DNA of 64,000 bases from the NCBI RefSeq assembly GCF_015863205.1, contig NZ_JACBXQ010000001.1, positions 310,001 to 374,000 of the forward strand, read 5' to 3'. Under the pieces are notes generated by a model. That model searched no databases, was not told where the DNA came from, and worked only from the letters and a program-made list of their open reading frames with translations. Made by a program: the position numbers and the translations under genes. Positions 1 to 8,405 of this stretch are shown here, one piece after another. This DNA is from Facklamia lactis (GTDB taxonomy: Bacteria > Bacillota > Bacilli > Lactobacillales > Aerococcaceae). Positions within the stretch are counted from its first letter, which is position 1, and every line of letters starts with the position of its first letter.

Positions 1-437
1 CAAAGGTTTTGCCACAGAATAAAAACAATCGTCGTGAAAAGGATAAAACTTTTTCCAATAATCAGATCTAAAGGAAGAAAGAATTGATCGTACAATAACT
101 CCATTTCTTGAGTGACAATCGAAACCTTCTCATCATCAATAAAAGCATCTTCTAAAAACAATTTTCTGAATAGTTGATTTTTCAATCGTAATTGCAAATG
201 ACGTTGTAAATTATTACTCACAAAATTGGCAAGCAGCATCGTGCTATAGAAAATCAAATGCAAACAAAAACCATATAATATAAAGGACAGAACCATGTCT
301 AAAGTCAACTGATCTTCTTGAATGACTAACAAACGCTCTAGTAAGAGAGGTTTAATAAGAGACAAGCCACTATTTAAAAACATCCCTATTAAGAAATAAA
401 TGAGCACATTGGTTTTAATATATTTTAATATTTTCAT
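1..437 (-). CDS. ABC exporter transmembrane domain (partial, N-terminal part only)
   Basis: The gene begins at ATG 437 after a GGAG ribosome binding site and runs off the left edge, leaving about 145 residues. The visible part opens MKILKYIKTNVLIYFLIGMF. It continues with hydrophobic helices separated by a charged stretch (NNLQRHLQLRLKNQLFRKLF), as in the membrane domain of type IV ABC exporters (lipid, peptide or drug export). The nucleotide-binding domain would lie outside the window, so substrate and ATPase motifs cannot be judged. A palindrome resembling a catabolite-responsive element lies about 175 bp upstream. Another helical membrane protein is possible. Confidence 0.6.
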   Translation of the reverse strand, partial: MKILKYIKTNVLIYFLIGMFLNSGLSLIKPLLLERLLVIQEDQLTLDMVLSFILYGFCLHLIFYSTMLLANFVSNNLQRHLQLRLKNQLFRKLFLEDAFIDDEKVSIVTQEMELLYDQFFLPLDLIIGKSFILFTTIVFILWQNL

Positions 438-856
438 AAGCAACTCCATCTCATTACAAACAATTATTTAAAGATCACAGTAGAGAATAATTTGTGAATT
501 TATTGGCTGTTTATATAGGAAAATCTCGATTGTTCAATAATTATTCTGACCTCTTACCACTTCATTTCATTCACCACGTATAATTTAACATACTGTATAA
601 ACACCATTTTTAGAAAGCGTTTTCTATCTGTGTCTCTTCTATTCTATCATATTAAAAATCAAATGATCAATTGCTTTTTGTAATGAAATAACTATCCATT
701 TACCATTAAGTTAATTGGGAAGAGAAAAATGGAGGCCCAAAATTATTTCTGCTTTTTTTGACAACAAAAATAAAATCATTACCCGTAAAAGATCTTCATA
801 AAAAATTTCCATTAATAAAAAATAAACCTGCTCCCTTTAGAGGGAACAGGTTTATT
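438..856. other. Intergenic region with a cre-like palindrome and the rodA terminator
   Basis: About 420 bp without a convincing gene. It holds the palindrome TAGAAAGCGTTTTCTA (611-626) and, at its right end, the hairpin that ends the rodA transcript. The rest is AT-rich and I see no ribosome binding site paired with an open frame. Confidence 0.6.
611..626. promoter_or_regulatory. Candidate catabolite-responsive element (CcpA site)
   Basis: TAGAAAGCGTTTTCTA is a near-perfect palindrome. Its core fits the cre pattern GWAARCGYTWWC, with A/T instead of T/A at the outermost positions. It lies upstream of the partial ABC exporter gene, so it would most likely control that gene. The identification rests on pattern only. 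Confidence 0.4.
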
Positions 857-858
857 TT
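817..858 (-). terminator. Rho-independent terminator of the yihY-rodA operon
   Basis: Inverted repeat AATAAACCTGCTCCCT / AGGGAACAGGTTTATT with a 4-nt loop, directly behind the rodA stop codon. Its outer arms are A/T-rich, giving a T-rich tail on the minus strand. Confidence 0.8.
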
Positions 859-2053
859 ATTGAAAGCTAAAAGAATCTTCATTAGAAAACATGTAGGATC
901 GGTGATGATACCGCATTGAAAGGATTAAGCCCACACCTATCATGTTGGAGATAATGGCGGAACCACCTTGTGAGATAAATGGCAATGGAACCCCTGTAAT
1001 AGGTAATAGTCCAATCGTCATCCCTACGTTTTCCAGTACGTGGAATAAGATCATGGAAATAACTCCTGCCGCAATATAAGTATAATACTCATTTTGCGTT
1101 TCAAAGCATGTCTGAACCATCTGATAAATTAAAATAAAATACACTACCAGAATAAATGAAGCTCCTACAAAGCCAAAATTTTCGCCAATCGTGGTAAAGA
1201 TAAAGTCAGACTCCCGAACCGGAACAGGAACTTCCGTTACACCAAATCCTTTACCTGTTAATTGACCGGATCCAATTGCTAAAATTGACTGGACTAATTG
1301 GTATCCATCTCCACTCGTATCTTCAAATGGATTGAGCCAAGTTGTGACCCGGCTTAATTGGTAAGGTTTAAAACCAATTTTTAATAGAATATCTGGGAAA
1401 TAGGCCGCCAAGACAATCAAGCCGCCTCCAAAGATTACGGCAAATAGGAAGGCAGGAAGTAAGATTTTCCAAGAAACACCTGATAAAAGAATTACCCCTG
1501 CTACGATCGATAACATAACCAAGTTAGTCCCTAAGTCATTCTGTAATTGAACTAAAATAAAAACTGGCATTGCAGCAGCTAAAACTTTCCCAATCAAGAC
1601 TACATCGGTTTTTAAGTTACGATTAGTCGTCTGATTATTATGAGTGGTAATAATCCTTGATAAGAAAATAATTAATGCTGGTTTCATTAATTCTGATGGC
1701 TGAAAAGATAAAGGCCCAATAGAAAACCATGATTTAGCCCCCGTTAAAGCAGCCGTCTCCCTATCGTGAAAAAGTAAGACGAGAAAGAGTAGCAATAAAC
1801 CAACGCCATAGAGAATCATCGATAGTTTCCAGTATTGCTCACTATCAAATTGCATCACAATAATAACGACTAAAGCCCCTACTGCATACCACAGGGCTTG
1901 TTGTAAAGTTGGCATCATCCCCTGATTCTGAATGCCCGCTGTAGTTGCATAGACAATGACAATTCCAAGTAAACATAAAATTAATACCGTTAAAATAATT
2001 CCATAATCAATCCGATTATCGGAATAATTAGCAAGTCGCTTATTCACACTCAT
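857..2053 (-). CDS. rodA: RodA/FtsW-family peptidoglycan glycosyltransferase
   Basis: 398-residue polytopic membrane protein of the SEDS family, which polymerises lipid II into glycan strands together with a class B penicillin-binding protein. Family signatures are clear: GAKSWFSIGPLSFQPSELMK at about 106-124, the catalytic-aspartate region ESDFIFTTIGENFG at 281-294 (Asp283), and PFISQGGSA near the C-terminus. About ten hydrophobic helices are seen. The pattern of the first extracellular region fits RodA (elongation) better than FtsW, though no PBP gene lies beside it. The start overlaps the end of the YihY gene by 14 nt, so the two are probably co-translated; a terminator follows at once. 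Confidence 0.88.
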   Translation of the reverse strand: MSVNKRLANYSDNRIDYGIILTVLILCLLGIVIVYATTAGIQNQGMMPTLQQALWYAVGALVVIIVMQFDSEQYWKLSMILYGVGLLLLFLVLLFHDRETAALTGAKSWFSIGPLSFQPSELMKPALIIFLSRIITTHNNQTTNRNLKTDVVLIGKVLAAAMPVFILVQLQNDLGTNLVMLSIVAGVILLSGVSWKILLPAFLFAVIFGGGLIVLAAYFPDILLKIGFKPYQLSRVTTWLNPFEDTSGDGYQLVQSILAIGSGQLTGKGFGVTEVPVPVRESDFIFTTIGENFGFVGASFILVVYFILIYQMVQTCFETQNEYYTYIAAGVISMILFHVLENVGMTIGLLPITGVPLPFISQGGSAIISNMIGVGLILSMRYHHRSYMFSNEDSFSFQ

Positions 2054-3047
2054 GGACTTGATCTTCCCCCTTTAATTTCCTGGCTCTTTCTTTATAAATT
2101 CGCCCTTTTAAATGTTGCTCGGTCACAAGACTTGGCATAAAATGTTCAGATTGTTTTTGCCAAGTTTTAAATTCAAGTGAAATATCTAAAAGTTCTGCAT
2201 AGGTCTTTGTTTTATAATCATGATAGAAGACATTGACATATCCACCAATGGCAATGACCATACAATTGAAATAGAGCCAAATTAGGACCACGATTAATAC
2301 TCCAATGGCAGAGTTACTATTCACTTGGCTACTGGTGAGAGAAAGGTATAAGCTAAATAATTGAGAAATTAATGCAAAACCTAACATCGCAAAAACAGCC
2401 CCAGGAATAGCATATTTAATTGGCCATTTTACATTTGGCATAAAAGCATACATCAAGACTAACAAGATGAATAAGCCTAATACAGCAATAATCCAACTTT
2501 GTTGCAAGAAACCTAAAATTAAAGATAACTCAAGATGCCACCATTCCTCAATAAATTCTAAAACATGCTCACCAAAAATAATAATAATGGATAAAGCACC
2601 CGCTACAATTGCGATCATGAGAGTAAAAATATACCCAAATAACCTTTGAAGCATAATATTTGAGCGAGGTTTGGCTTTATAGATAGTATTCAGAACTCTT
2701 TGGACTGTATTAAAGACATTAGAAGCCGGCCACAAAGAAATTAATAACCCCAAAGACAAGGCACCTGCCGAGGTATTCTCTAAATAACTGGTAATAATGG
2801 GAATCAAAACTTTTCCAACCTCATCTGGAAAAGCCATGCCCAAAACTCCCACAATTTCTTCTTGATTAATAGGCAAAATTGCGGCGACATTCGCAAAGGC
2901 AAGCAAAATAGGAACCACAGCCCAAATAATATAAAAAGATAACTCAGCAGCATAAGAGCCAAATTGTAATTGCTTAGAATTCAATTGAAAGGTTTTGATC
3001 AAGCGAGAAAGTCTTTTAGGTTGGCTTTCCGAGTAACTCGTTTCCAT
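2040..3047 (-). CDS. YihY/BrkB-family membrane protein (UPF0761)
   Basis: 335-residue inner-membrane protein of the YihY/virulence factor BrkB family, whose biochemical role is unsettled. It has about six hydrophobic segments, including AELSFYIIWAVVPILLAF near residue 35, a family landmark, and the conserved region VLIVVLIWLYFNCMVIAIGG near residue 250. The C-terminal tail is charged and cytoplasmic. ATG 3047 was preferred over TTG 3050 because it gives better spacing from GAGGAG. A possible promoter (TTGGCA, 17 nt, TAACCT; 3079-3107 on the minus strand) lies upstream. It forms a two-gene operon with rodA, suggesting an envelope-related role (inference). Confidence 0.82.
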   Translation of the reverse strand: METSYSESQPKRLSRLIKTFQLNSKQLQFGSYAAELSFYIIWAVVPILLAFANVAAILPINQEEIVGVLGMAFPDEVGKVLIPIITSYLENTSAGALSLGLLISLWPASNVFNTVQRVLNTIYKAKPRSNIMLQRLFGYIFTLMIAIVAGALSIIIIFGEHVLEFIEEWWHLELSLILGFLQQSWIIAVLGLFILLVLMYAFMPNVKWPIKYAIPGAVFAMLGFALISQLFSLYLSLTSSQVNSNSAIGVLIVVLIWLYFNCMVIAIGGYVNVFYHDYKTKTYAELLDISLEFKTWQKQSEHFMPSLVTEQHLKGRIYKERARKLKGEDQVHECE

Positions 3048-3358
3048 CAATTTTCTCCTCTCTCTTAATAACTTCTATAGGTTACCATATCCCTACTTTC
3101 ATGCCAAGCATATTAATAGAGTCTATAAGCATTAAAATTTTTGATTCATCAATAAAAAAGTTTCATATTTATTACCTCAGAGTATAACATAATGATCTTC
3201 TAAAAACATAAGGCCAATTTTATAATTCATCAGCAAAATTCTGCTCAACAGATATGTAGGAGACAAAGTTTAATCTAGGTAAATTGAAATAATTATTTCT
3301 TCTTGAGGGAAACGATCACTATCATTATAATTAAATATACAAAGGAAAGGAGATATTT
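3048..3358. other. Divergent intergenic region
   Basis: About 310 bp separating the leftward yihY-rodA operon from the rightward secreted-protein gene. It carries a good rightward promoter at 3303-3331 and a weaker leftward one at 3079-3107. I see no further gene or RNA motif. Confidence 0.6.
3303..3331 (+). promoter_or_regulatory. Sigma-A-type promoter for the small secreted protein
   Basis: TTGAGG, then 17 nt, then a perfect TATAAT, about 27 bp upstream of the start codon. AAAGGAGA at 3346-3353 is the ribosome binding site. Confidence 0.7.
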
Positions 3359-3793
3359 ATGAAAAGAACAATATTTTTATCTTTATTAGTATTATTTCTA
3401 TTTGCCTTCACAAGTTCACCAGAGGTTTCACTCTTGAAAAAAACAAATGATCATAAAGTTTATGTGAGCTATGATATTTCTCAAGAAGATACAGTCGAAA
3501 ATCTCAAAGTAGAATATGTTTTAAATGATTCAATTTCTTTGAGCGATAAAAAAGGATTCTTAAAAGAGAAAAAAACATTTGAGAATAAAATCAAAAGACT
3601 CATTCCCAAGCAAGATAAGTTTCAAATAGAATTTAGTAACCAAAGCCTACTCTTTACTTTTAAAGGAAAAGTAAGTCTACAGGGAATGATTCAATCACTT
3701 CCGATCCTGACCTTAAGTGATGACAAAGCCCATACACTTGAAAAAACCCTCCTTGAAAATGGCTTTATAAGAATCGAAAATAAAGAAAATTAA
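3359..3793 (+). CDS. Small secreted protein of unknown function
   Basis: 144 residues beginning with a short signal-peptide-like segment (MKRTIFLSLLVLFLFAFTSS). There is no cysteine at the likely cleavage site, so it is probably secreted rather than a lipoprotein. The mature part is lysine-rich and alternates charged and hydrophobic residues, suggesting beta strands. No motif was recognised. It has its own promoter and ribosome binding site and appears monocistronic. Its reality is supported by the promoter, RBS and signal sequence. Confidence 0.7.
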   Translation: MKRTIFLSLLVLFLFAFTSSPEVSLLKKTNDHKVYVSYDISQEDTVENLKVEYVLNDSISLSDKKGFLKEKKTFENKIKRLIPKQDKFQIEFSNQSLLFTFKGKVSLQGMIQSLPILTLSDDKAHTLEKTLLENGFIRIENKEN

Positions 3794-3834
3794 TAAAAGA
3801 ATCTCTATCAATAAACCTTTTACCCGATCCTCCC

Positions 3835-3864
3835 TTAGACACCGTACTCTATTAATAGTATAAT
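3835..3864 (+). promoter_or_regulatory. Promoter of the histidine phosphatase gene
   Basis: TTAGAC, 18 nt, TATAAT, followed by GGAGGTG (3879-3885) and the ATG at 3890. Confidence 0.6.
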
Positions 3865-3889
3865 TAAATATTAATAACGGAGGTGCGAT

Positions 3890-4561
3890 ATGACGAAAGG
3901 CGTTACATTCTATTTAATGCGACATGGAGAAACTTTTTTTAACCATTATGGTCGAGTGCAAGGTTGGTCCAATTCTCCCTTAACACCTAAAGGAATTGAG
4001 CAAGCAAAAGCAAGTGGCCGTGGGATTGCGGATATCCATTTCGATGCTATCTATACCAGCGATTTACAAAGAACACAAGAAACCCTTCACCACGTTCTAA
4101 GTCAAACCAAGCATTCCTATGAAGGTAAGATCAAGGCCATGCCAGAATTAAGAGAAGTCAGTTTCGGTTCTTTTGAAGGCCTTCCTTCTTCAGAACTTTT
4201 TGACAAGGTAGAATCTCACTTATTAGCGAGCGGATATACTAGTCAAGCAGAAGTTGAGATGCCTACCCTTTTAAAAATCATTAAACATCTTGATCCTTAT
4301 CATCATGCAGAAAACTATGTTGACTTTTGGAATCGGATTGAAACTGGTTTGCTAATCTTACTCAACAAGCATGCAGGTACTGATCAAAAAATTCTTATTG
4401 TATCACACGGCTGGACGATTCGAAATCTAATTCATGGGCTAGTGGCGGACTATGAAGAAGGCGAACCTTTACTCAACTGTTCTCTCTCGATCGTTGAATA
4501 TCGTCAAGGACAATTTCGTTTGAATGCCATTAATAAAGTCGATCATTTTATTGAGGACTAA
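3890..4561 (+). CDS. Histidine phosphatase family protein (phosphoglycerate-mutase-like)
   Basis: 223 residues with the catalytic RHGE motif at 11-14 (LMRHGET), the usual GRVQGWSNSPLTPKG phosphate pocket region, and the second catalytic histidine in LIVSHGWTIRNL near residue 172. These define the two-histidine phosphatase superfamily. The members closest in pattern are broad-specificity phosphatases rather than glycolytic phosphoglycerate mutase. It is cytoplasmic, with no signal peptide. The gene stands alone with its own promoter and ends in a large hairpin shared with the convergent ABC operon. Substrate unknown. Confidence 0.88.
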   Translation: MTKGVTFYLMRHGETFFNHYGRVQGWSNSPLTPKGIEQAKASGRGIADIHFDAIYTSDLQRTQETLHHVLSQTKHSYEGKIKAMPELREVSFGSFEGLPSSELFDKVESHLLASGYTSQAEVEMPTLLKIIKHLDPYHHAENYVDFWNRIETGLLILLNKHAGTDQKILIVSHGWTIRNLIHGLVADYEEGEPLLNCSLSIVEYRQGQFRLNAINKVDHFIED

Positions 4562-4569
4562 CCTTTATA

Positions 4570-4647
4570 AAAGAGTTCTTTCACGAAGCGCCCCTTAAAT
4601 CCATATCCAGATTTAAGGGGCGCTTCATCATTTGAAAAGAACTCTTT
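4570..4647. terminator. Nested double hairpin, bidirectional terminator between convergent genes
   Basis: Inner arms GAAGCGCCCCTTAAATC (4585-) and GATTTAAGGGGCGCTTC (-4626) pair perfectly. They sit inside outer arms AAAGAGTTCTTT (4570-4581) and AAAGAACTCTTT (4636-4647). It lies between the 3' ends of the phosphatase and ABC exporter genes. Confidence 0.75.
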
Positions 4648-4667
4648 GATCATGAGTTAGATAAGGA

Positions 4668-6413
4668 TTATGAGACTGTTGCTTGTAGCTGATACATTTC
4701 AGCGTATTGTCCATCCAGTGCCATTAATTCCTCGTGACTTCCCTGCTCAACAATTCGTCCCTTTTCCAAAAGGATTATACAATCTGCATGTTGAATAGTG
4801 GATAGTCGGTGCGCAATCATAAATGTTGTTCGGCCTTCCTGCAAAACTTGCATGGCTCTCTGAATGATCGCTTCTGTTTCAGTATCAATATGAGAGGTCG
4901 CTTCATCTAAAATCAAGATTTTAGGATCAGCGGCTAAAGTTCTAGCAAAAGAAACTAGCTGCCTTTCTCCAGAAGAAAGTGATTGTCCCTTTTCCACCAC
5001 TACTTCATGAATTCCCTTCGCTAATTTATCTATTAGAGGATCAGCCCCCACTAGTTTAATGGCTTTCTTGATTTGTTCTTCTGTAATGGATGGATCATTC
5101 ATACTAATATTAGATGCAATCGTTCCAGAAAAAAGATAGGGTTCTTGAAGTACAATTCCCATGTCCGCCCGAACACTTTCCCTTGAATATTCTTGAATAT
5201 TCTGACCATCAATCACAATTTGCCCCTCTTGAGGATCATAAAAACGAAAGAGTAAATTAATAATCGAAGACTTACCTGAACCCGTATGCCCCACTAAGCC
5301 AATGGTTTGACCAGGTTCTACTTTTAAATTAATGTTTTGTAGTACCTTTTGATCTCCCTGATAAGCAAAAGAAACATCCTTAAATTCAACTGCTCCTTGG
5401 GTCATTCGCATTTCTGCCTCGACATCCTCCTCAGCTGGAAAATCAATTAATTCAAACACTCGACTACCTGCCACTAAAGATTGTTGAAGCATTGTCATTA
5501 ACCGTACAATTTGAGTAATAGGATCAAATAAACGTGAGATGTAATTAATCAGAACATACAACGTCCCGACCGATATTCCGAGCACCCCTCCAGTATACTG
5601 ACTTCCTAAATACGCAAGGACTAGTAAAATACCGAGATTTTTCAAAAACTCAGATAAAGACCAAGTTAATCCTGCATCTAATCTTTGCGCTTGACGACGT
5701 GTTTGATACCATTCTTCATTGGTCATTTCGAATTCTTTATCCAACATTTCTTCTCTACCAAATGCTTGAACAATCGTAACGCCTTGAATTGCTTCCGCTA
5801 TCTGACTATTTAATTCTGATACAGTTTCTCGCCAACGCGTATTCACCGGTGTGATCCTGCGCATATAAACCAATTGCCAAACCACAAATATCGGAATAAG
5901 CAGTAAGAAAGTAAGACCAATTTTATAATTGACGGCAATCAAAGCAATATAGATTCCGATAACTATCATTAAATTAATCAGCATCTGGTTGCAAAAATTT
6001 TGATAAAAAGATTGTCTTAATACTTCCGTATCATTAACAATTCGTGCTGAGATTTTACCTGCTGGTTTATCATCAAAATATGAAACAGGTAAAACTTGCA
6101 TATGTTCATGAGCCTGATCTCTAATCATTTTGCTTAAATCATTGGCGACAGTTGACATGATAATATAAGCCACATAAGAAAAAATAGCACTCAGCAAAAT
6201 AATCACAATATACAGAACAAAGAAATAGATTAATTTCTGTTGATCCACCCATTGTTCATGAGCTACTTGGTTCGCAACATAATCAATTAATTGTTTCCCA
6301 ACAATCGGAGCAAATACCGATAATGAAGCAGACAACACTAACGATAGAACTCCTAATAAAAATCTTCCTTTAGCAAATTTTAAATACGACAAAAGACGCT
6401 TAAAAGTCTTCAT
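4668..6413 (-). CDS. Heterodimeric ABC exporter, subunit with canonical Walker B
   Basis: 581-residue fused membrane/ATPase half-transporter. Residues 1-320 form the six-helix domain. The ATPase domain has Walker A GHTGSGKS (about 375-382), a divergent signature LSSGERQ (479-485) and a canonical Walker B ILILDEATS with catalytic Glu504. With the upstream partner it would form one normal and one degenerate ATP site, as in BmrCD, TM287/288 and PatAB drug exporters. ATG 6413 is chosen because it follows AGGAGGGGG and overlaps the partner's stop as TAATG, which couples translation. Drug efflux is inferred from family and from the attenuator-like leader. Confidence 0.9.
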   Translation of the reverse strand: MKTFKRLLSYLKFAKGRFLLGVLSLVLSASLSVFAPIVGKQLIDYVANQVAHEQWVDQQKLIYFFVLYIVIILLSAIFSYVAYIIMSTVANDLSKMIRDQAHEHMQVLPVSYFDDKPAGKISARIVNDTEVLRQSFYQNFCNQMLINLMIVIGIYIALIAVNYKIGLTFLLLIPIFVVWQLVYMRRITPVNTRWRETVSELNSQIAEAIQGVTIVQAFGREEMLDKEFEMTNEEWYQTRRQAQRLDAGLTWSLSEFLKNLGILLVLAYLGSQYTGGVLGISVGTLYVLINYISRLFDPITQIVRLMTMLQQSLVAGSRVFELIDFPAEEDVEAEMRMTQGAVEFKDVSFAYQGDQKVLQNINLKVEPGQTIGLVGHTGSGKSSIINLLFRFYDPQEGQIVIDGQNIQEYSRESVRADMGIVLQEPYLFSGTIASNISMNDPSITEEQIKKAIKLVGADPLIDKLAKGIHEVVVEKGQSLSSGERQLVSFARTLAADPKILILDEATSHIDTETEAIIQRAMQVLQEGRTTFMIAHRLSTIQHADCIILLEKGRIVEQGSHEELMALDGQYAEMYQLQATVS

Positions 6414-8143
6414 TATACCCCCTCCTCTATCTGTTGGCTGATATATTGTTCGTAGTACCATCCTTGAGTCTTCAGAAGTTCCTGAGGTGTCCCTCTTTCA
6501 ATGATTTGTCCTTTATCTAACACTAACACTTGATCTGCATGCGCAATCGCAGATAAGCGGTGAGTAATAATAATATTCGTTTTACCTGTGCGAGCACTTT
6601 GAATATTCTTTATAATGGCTCTTTCTGTTTTTGCATCAACTGCCGATAAGGAATCATCTAAAATTAAAAGTTCTGGTTCTCTAATTAAGGCTCTAGCCAT
6701 CGAGACTCTTTGCTTTTGCCCCCCAGAGATAGCAACACCCTTCTCTCCAATTAAGGTTTCGAGTCCTTTGGCCATACGGTCAATATCTTTGTTAAAGTCT
6801 GCCGTTTCAATGGCTTGTGCTAGATCTTCCTCAAGAGCCTCTTCTTTACCAAATAAAATATTATCCCTTACACTGCGTGAGAATAACACATGGTCTTGGG
6901 GTACATAGCCAATTAAACGAGCTAATGATTTCCGATCATACTCCGTAATTGGGATGCCATTAATCTTAATCGAATTCGGATCTTTTACGGGATATTGCCT
7001 CAGCAACTGCCGAATCAAAGTAGACTTACCTGCCCCCGTTTTACCTACTATTCCTAACGTTTGACCTGCTTTCAACTTGAAAGTTAAGCCCTTAACAACA
7101 GGACAAGTAGCGGCTGGATAAGAAAATTCATAATTATTAAATTCAATTTCTTCAATATTTCGAATCATGAGAGAACCTGATTCTTCAACCTGATCATCTG
7201 CATCTCGAAGTTCGGCAATTTTACGATAGGAAACTTTTCCTTGCTGATAGATCGCTACTAAATCAGCCATTCCCCAGATTGCACCGTTTAACATTCCTAA
7301 ATAAATTTGAAAAGAAATTAATTGACCAATTGAAATTTGCCCTTTATCAACATAATAGGCTCCTAGCCCTAAACCAAGGGCAGTCGATAATCCAGTAAAA
7401 ACATTAGCGAGAGGACCCCATAAGCCATTTAAGTGGGTCATGCGATTAAACTTTTCCATGACTTCTCTCGTCCGTTTTTGAAAGTGAACTTGTTCTAGTT
7501 CTTTCTTGCCATAAGCTCTCATCACTCGCACACCTTCCACTACCTCCAAGACTTCATTCGATAGCTGTGCTACTGCATCTCGGCTTTTCTCATAACGACG
7601 ATCGACTTCCATTCCAAGAAAATAGACCAACACACCAAAAATCAATAATGGCACAATACTAATGAGTGTCAATTTCCATGAGATCATAATGAACATCACG
7701 GTTAAAACACTAACCATCCAGGTTCCATCTGATACTAAAATCAAGAAACCATATGCCAAAGTATCGCCCAGAGCATCTACATCTGAAGTCATTCGCGTAA
7801 TTAAATCCCCAGAACGATACTTCTCATAAAAAGGCATTTTTAAATAAGTCAGCCTTCTAAAAAGTGTTTGGCGAATTTCTTTCGTAAACAAGGCAGATTT
7901 TCCAAAAAGGATAATTAGCCACATTACATCTACTATATAAATAAAAAGGGCGGTCAGTATAAATAATAATAATAATTTCCCTAATAATTGAACAGTCAGT
8001 TGCTGGTTAACGATCGTATCCACAAATAATTGAATCATATAGTTAGGAACGATCCCGAGCAAACCTGATAGAATGGCTAACAAGCCACCTATAAAATAGG
8101 CAAGTTTATGTTTTGCTATAAACTGCGCAAATGCTTTTAACAT
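6413..8143 (-). CDS. Heterodimeric ABC exporter, subunit with degenerate Walker B
   Basis: 576-residue half-transporter with six N-terminal helices, then an ATPase domain. It has Walker A GKTGAGKS (367-374), signature ISGGQKQ (472-478), and Walker B LLILDDS in which Asp497 replaces the catalytic glutamate. That substitution marks the degenerate-site subunit of heterodimeric type IV exporters (YheI/BmrC, LmrC, PatA relatives). It is the first structural gene after the leader peptide and hairpin and is followed without a gap by its partner. A role in multidrug or antibiotic efflux is the likeliest reading; a peptide or lipid substrate cannot be excluded. Confidence 0.9.
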   Translation of the reverse strand: MLKAFAQFIAKHKLAYFIGGLLAILSGLLGIVPNYMIQLFVDTIVNQQLTVQLLGKLLLLFILTALFIYIVDVMWLIILFGKSALFTKEIRQTLFRRLTYLKMPFYEKYRSGDLITRMTSDVDALGDTLAYGFLILVSDGTWMVSVLTVMFIMISWKLTLISIVPLLIFGVLVYFLGMEVDRRYEKSRDAVAQLSNEVLEVVEGVRVMRAYGKKELEQVHFQKRTREVMEKFNRMTHLNGLWGPLANVFTGLSTALGLGLGAYYVDKGQISIGQLISFQIYLGMLNGAIWGMADLVAIYQQGKVSYRKIAELRDADDQVEESGSLMIRNIEEIEFNNYEFSYPAATCPVVKGLTFKLKAGQTLGIVGKTGAGKSTLIRQLLRQYPVKDPNSIKINGIPITEYDRKSLARLIGYVPQDHVLFSRSVRDNILFGKEEALEEDLAQAIETADFNKDIDRMAKGLETLIGEKGVAISGGQKQRVSMARALIREPELLILDDSLSAVDAKTERAIIKNIQSARTGKTNIIITHRLSAIAHADQVLVLDKGQIIERGTPQELLKTQGWYYEQYISQQIEEGV

Positions 8144-8187
8144 AATATCCTCTCTTTTCTTTTATTACCTTCTATAAAAGTGCACAC

Positions 8188-8228
8188 AAAAATGCGCTTA
8201 CATAAGGTCTCCCTTATATAAGCGCATT
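8188..8228 (-). terminator. Leader terminator (putative attenuator) ahead of the ABC exporter
   Basis: On the minus strand the arms AATGCGCTTA and TAAGCGCATT enclose a second stem (ATAAGG / CCTTAT) and are followed by a run of T. It lies between the leader ORF and the exporter start, so transcripts ending here would not reach the transporter genes. An upstream AGAGAC segment (8243-8248, plus-strand reading) is complementary to part of the hairpin (8207-8212) and could form a competing antiterminator. Confidence 0.75.
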
Positions 8229-8259
8229 AAAAAATTAAGATTAGAGACATAGTCCTGTC

Positions 8260-8337
8260 CTAGCTTAAAATCGCACTGTGTATAGAAGGAGTTCGTTTCA
8301 TATTGATTGAGTTAGATAATAATAATAACTTGATCAT
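8260..8337 (-). CDS. Leader peptide of the ABC exporter operon (25 residues)
   Basis: The ORF starts at ATG 8337, 9 nt after the strong ribosome binding site AAGGAG (8347-8352, plus-strand CTCCTT), and stops at TAG 8260. The peptide begins MIKLLLLSNSINM, with four consecutive TTA leucine codons, and ends in KRTPSIHSAILS. It is followed by a terminator hairpin and then the exporter genes. B. subtilis bmrB-bmrCD and several antibiotic-induced ABC genes use this layout, where ribosome stalling in the leader allows read-through. The segment ACTCCTT inside the ORF (8286-8292) is complementary to its own ribosome binding site. Function is inferred from arrangement, not homology. Confidence 0.6.
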   Translation of the reverse strand: MIKLLLLSNSINMKRTPSIHSAILS

Positions 8338-8376
8338 ATTGACCGACTCCTTTCTCCTAAAATTTTATCTATTTAC

Positions 8377-8405
8377 AATGTACACTTTTTATATCTATTT
8401 GTAAA
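8377..8405 (-). promoter_or_regulatory. Promoter of the exporter operon
   Basis: On the minus strand TTTACA, 17 nt, TACATT. Transcription would start near 8370, leaving room for the leader RBS at 8347-8358. The -35 region overlaps one of the TATTTGTAAATA elements. Confidence 0.5.

Noticed and set aside
2467-2649. Open frame on the plus strand inside the YihY gene
   Set aside because: Antisense shadow of a well-supported membrane protein, with no RBS or recognisable features.
6615-6908. 97-codon plus-strand frame inside the ABC exporter
   Set aside because: It mirrors the ATPase-coding region and has no plausible start signal.
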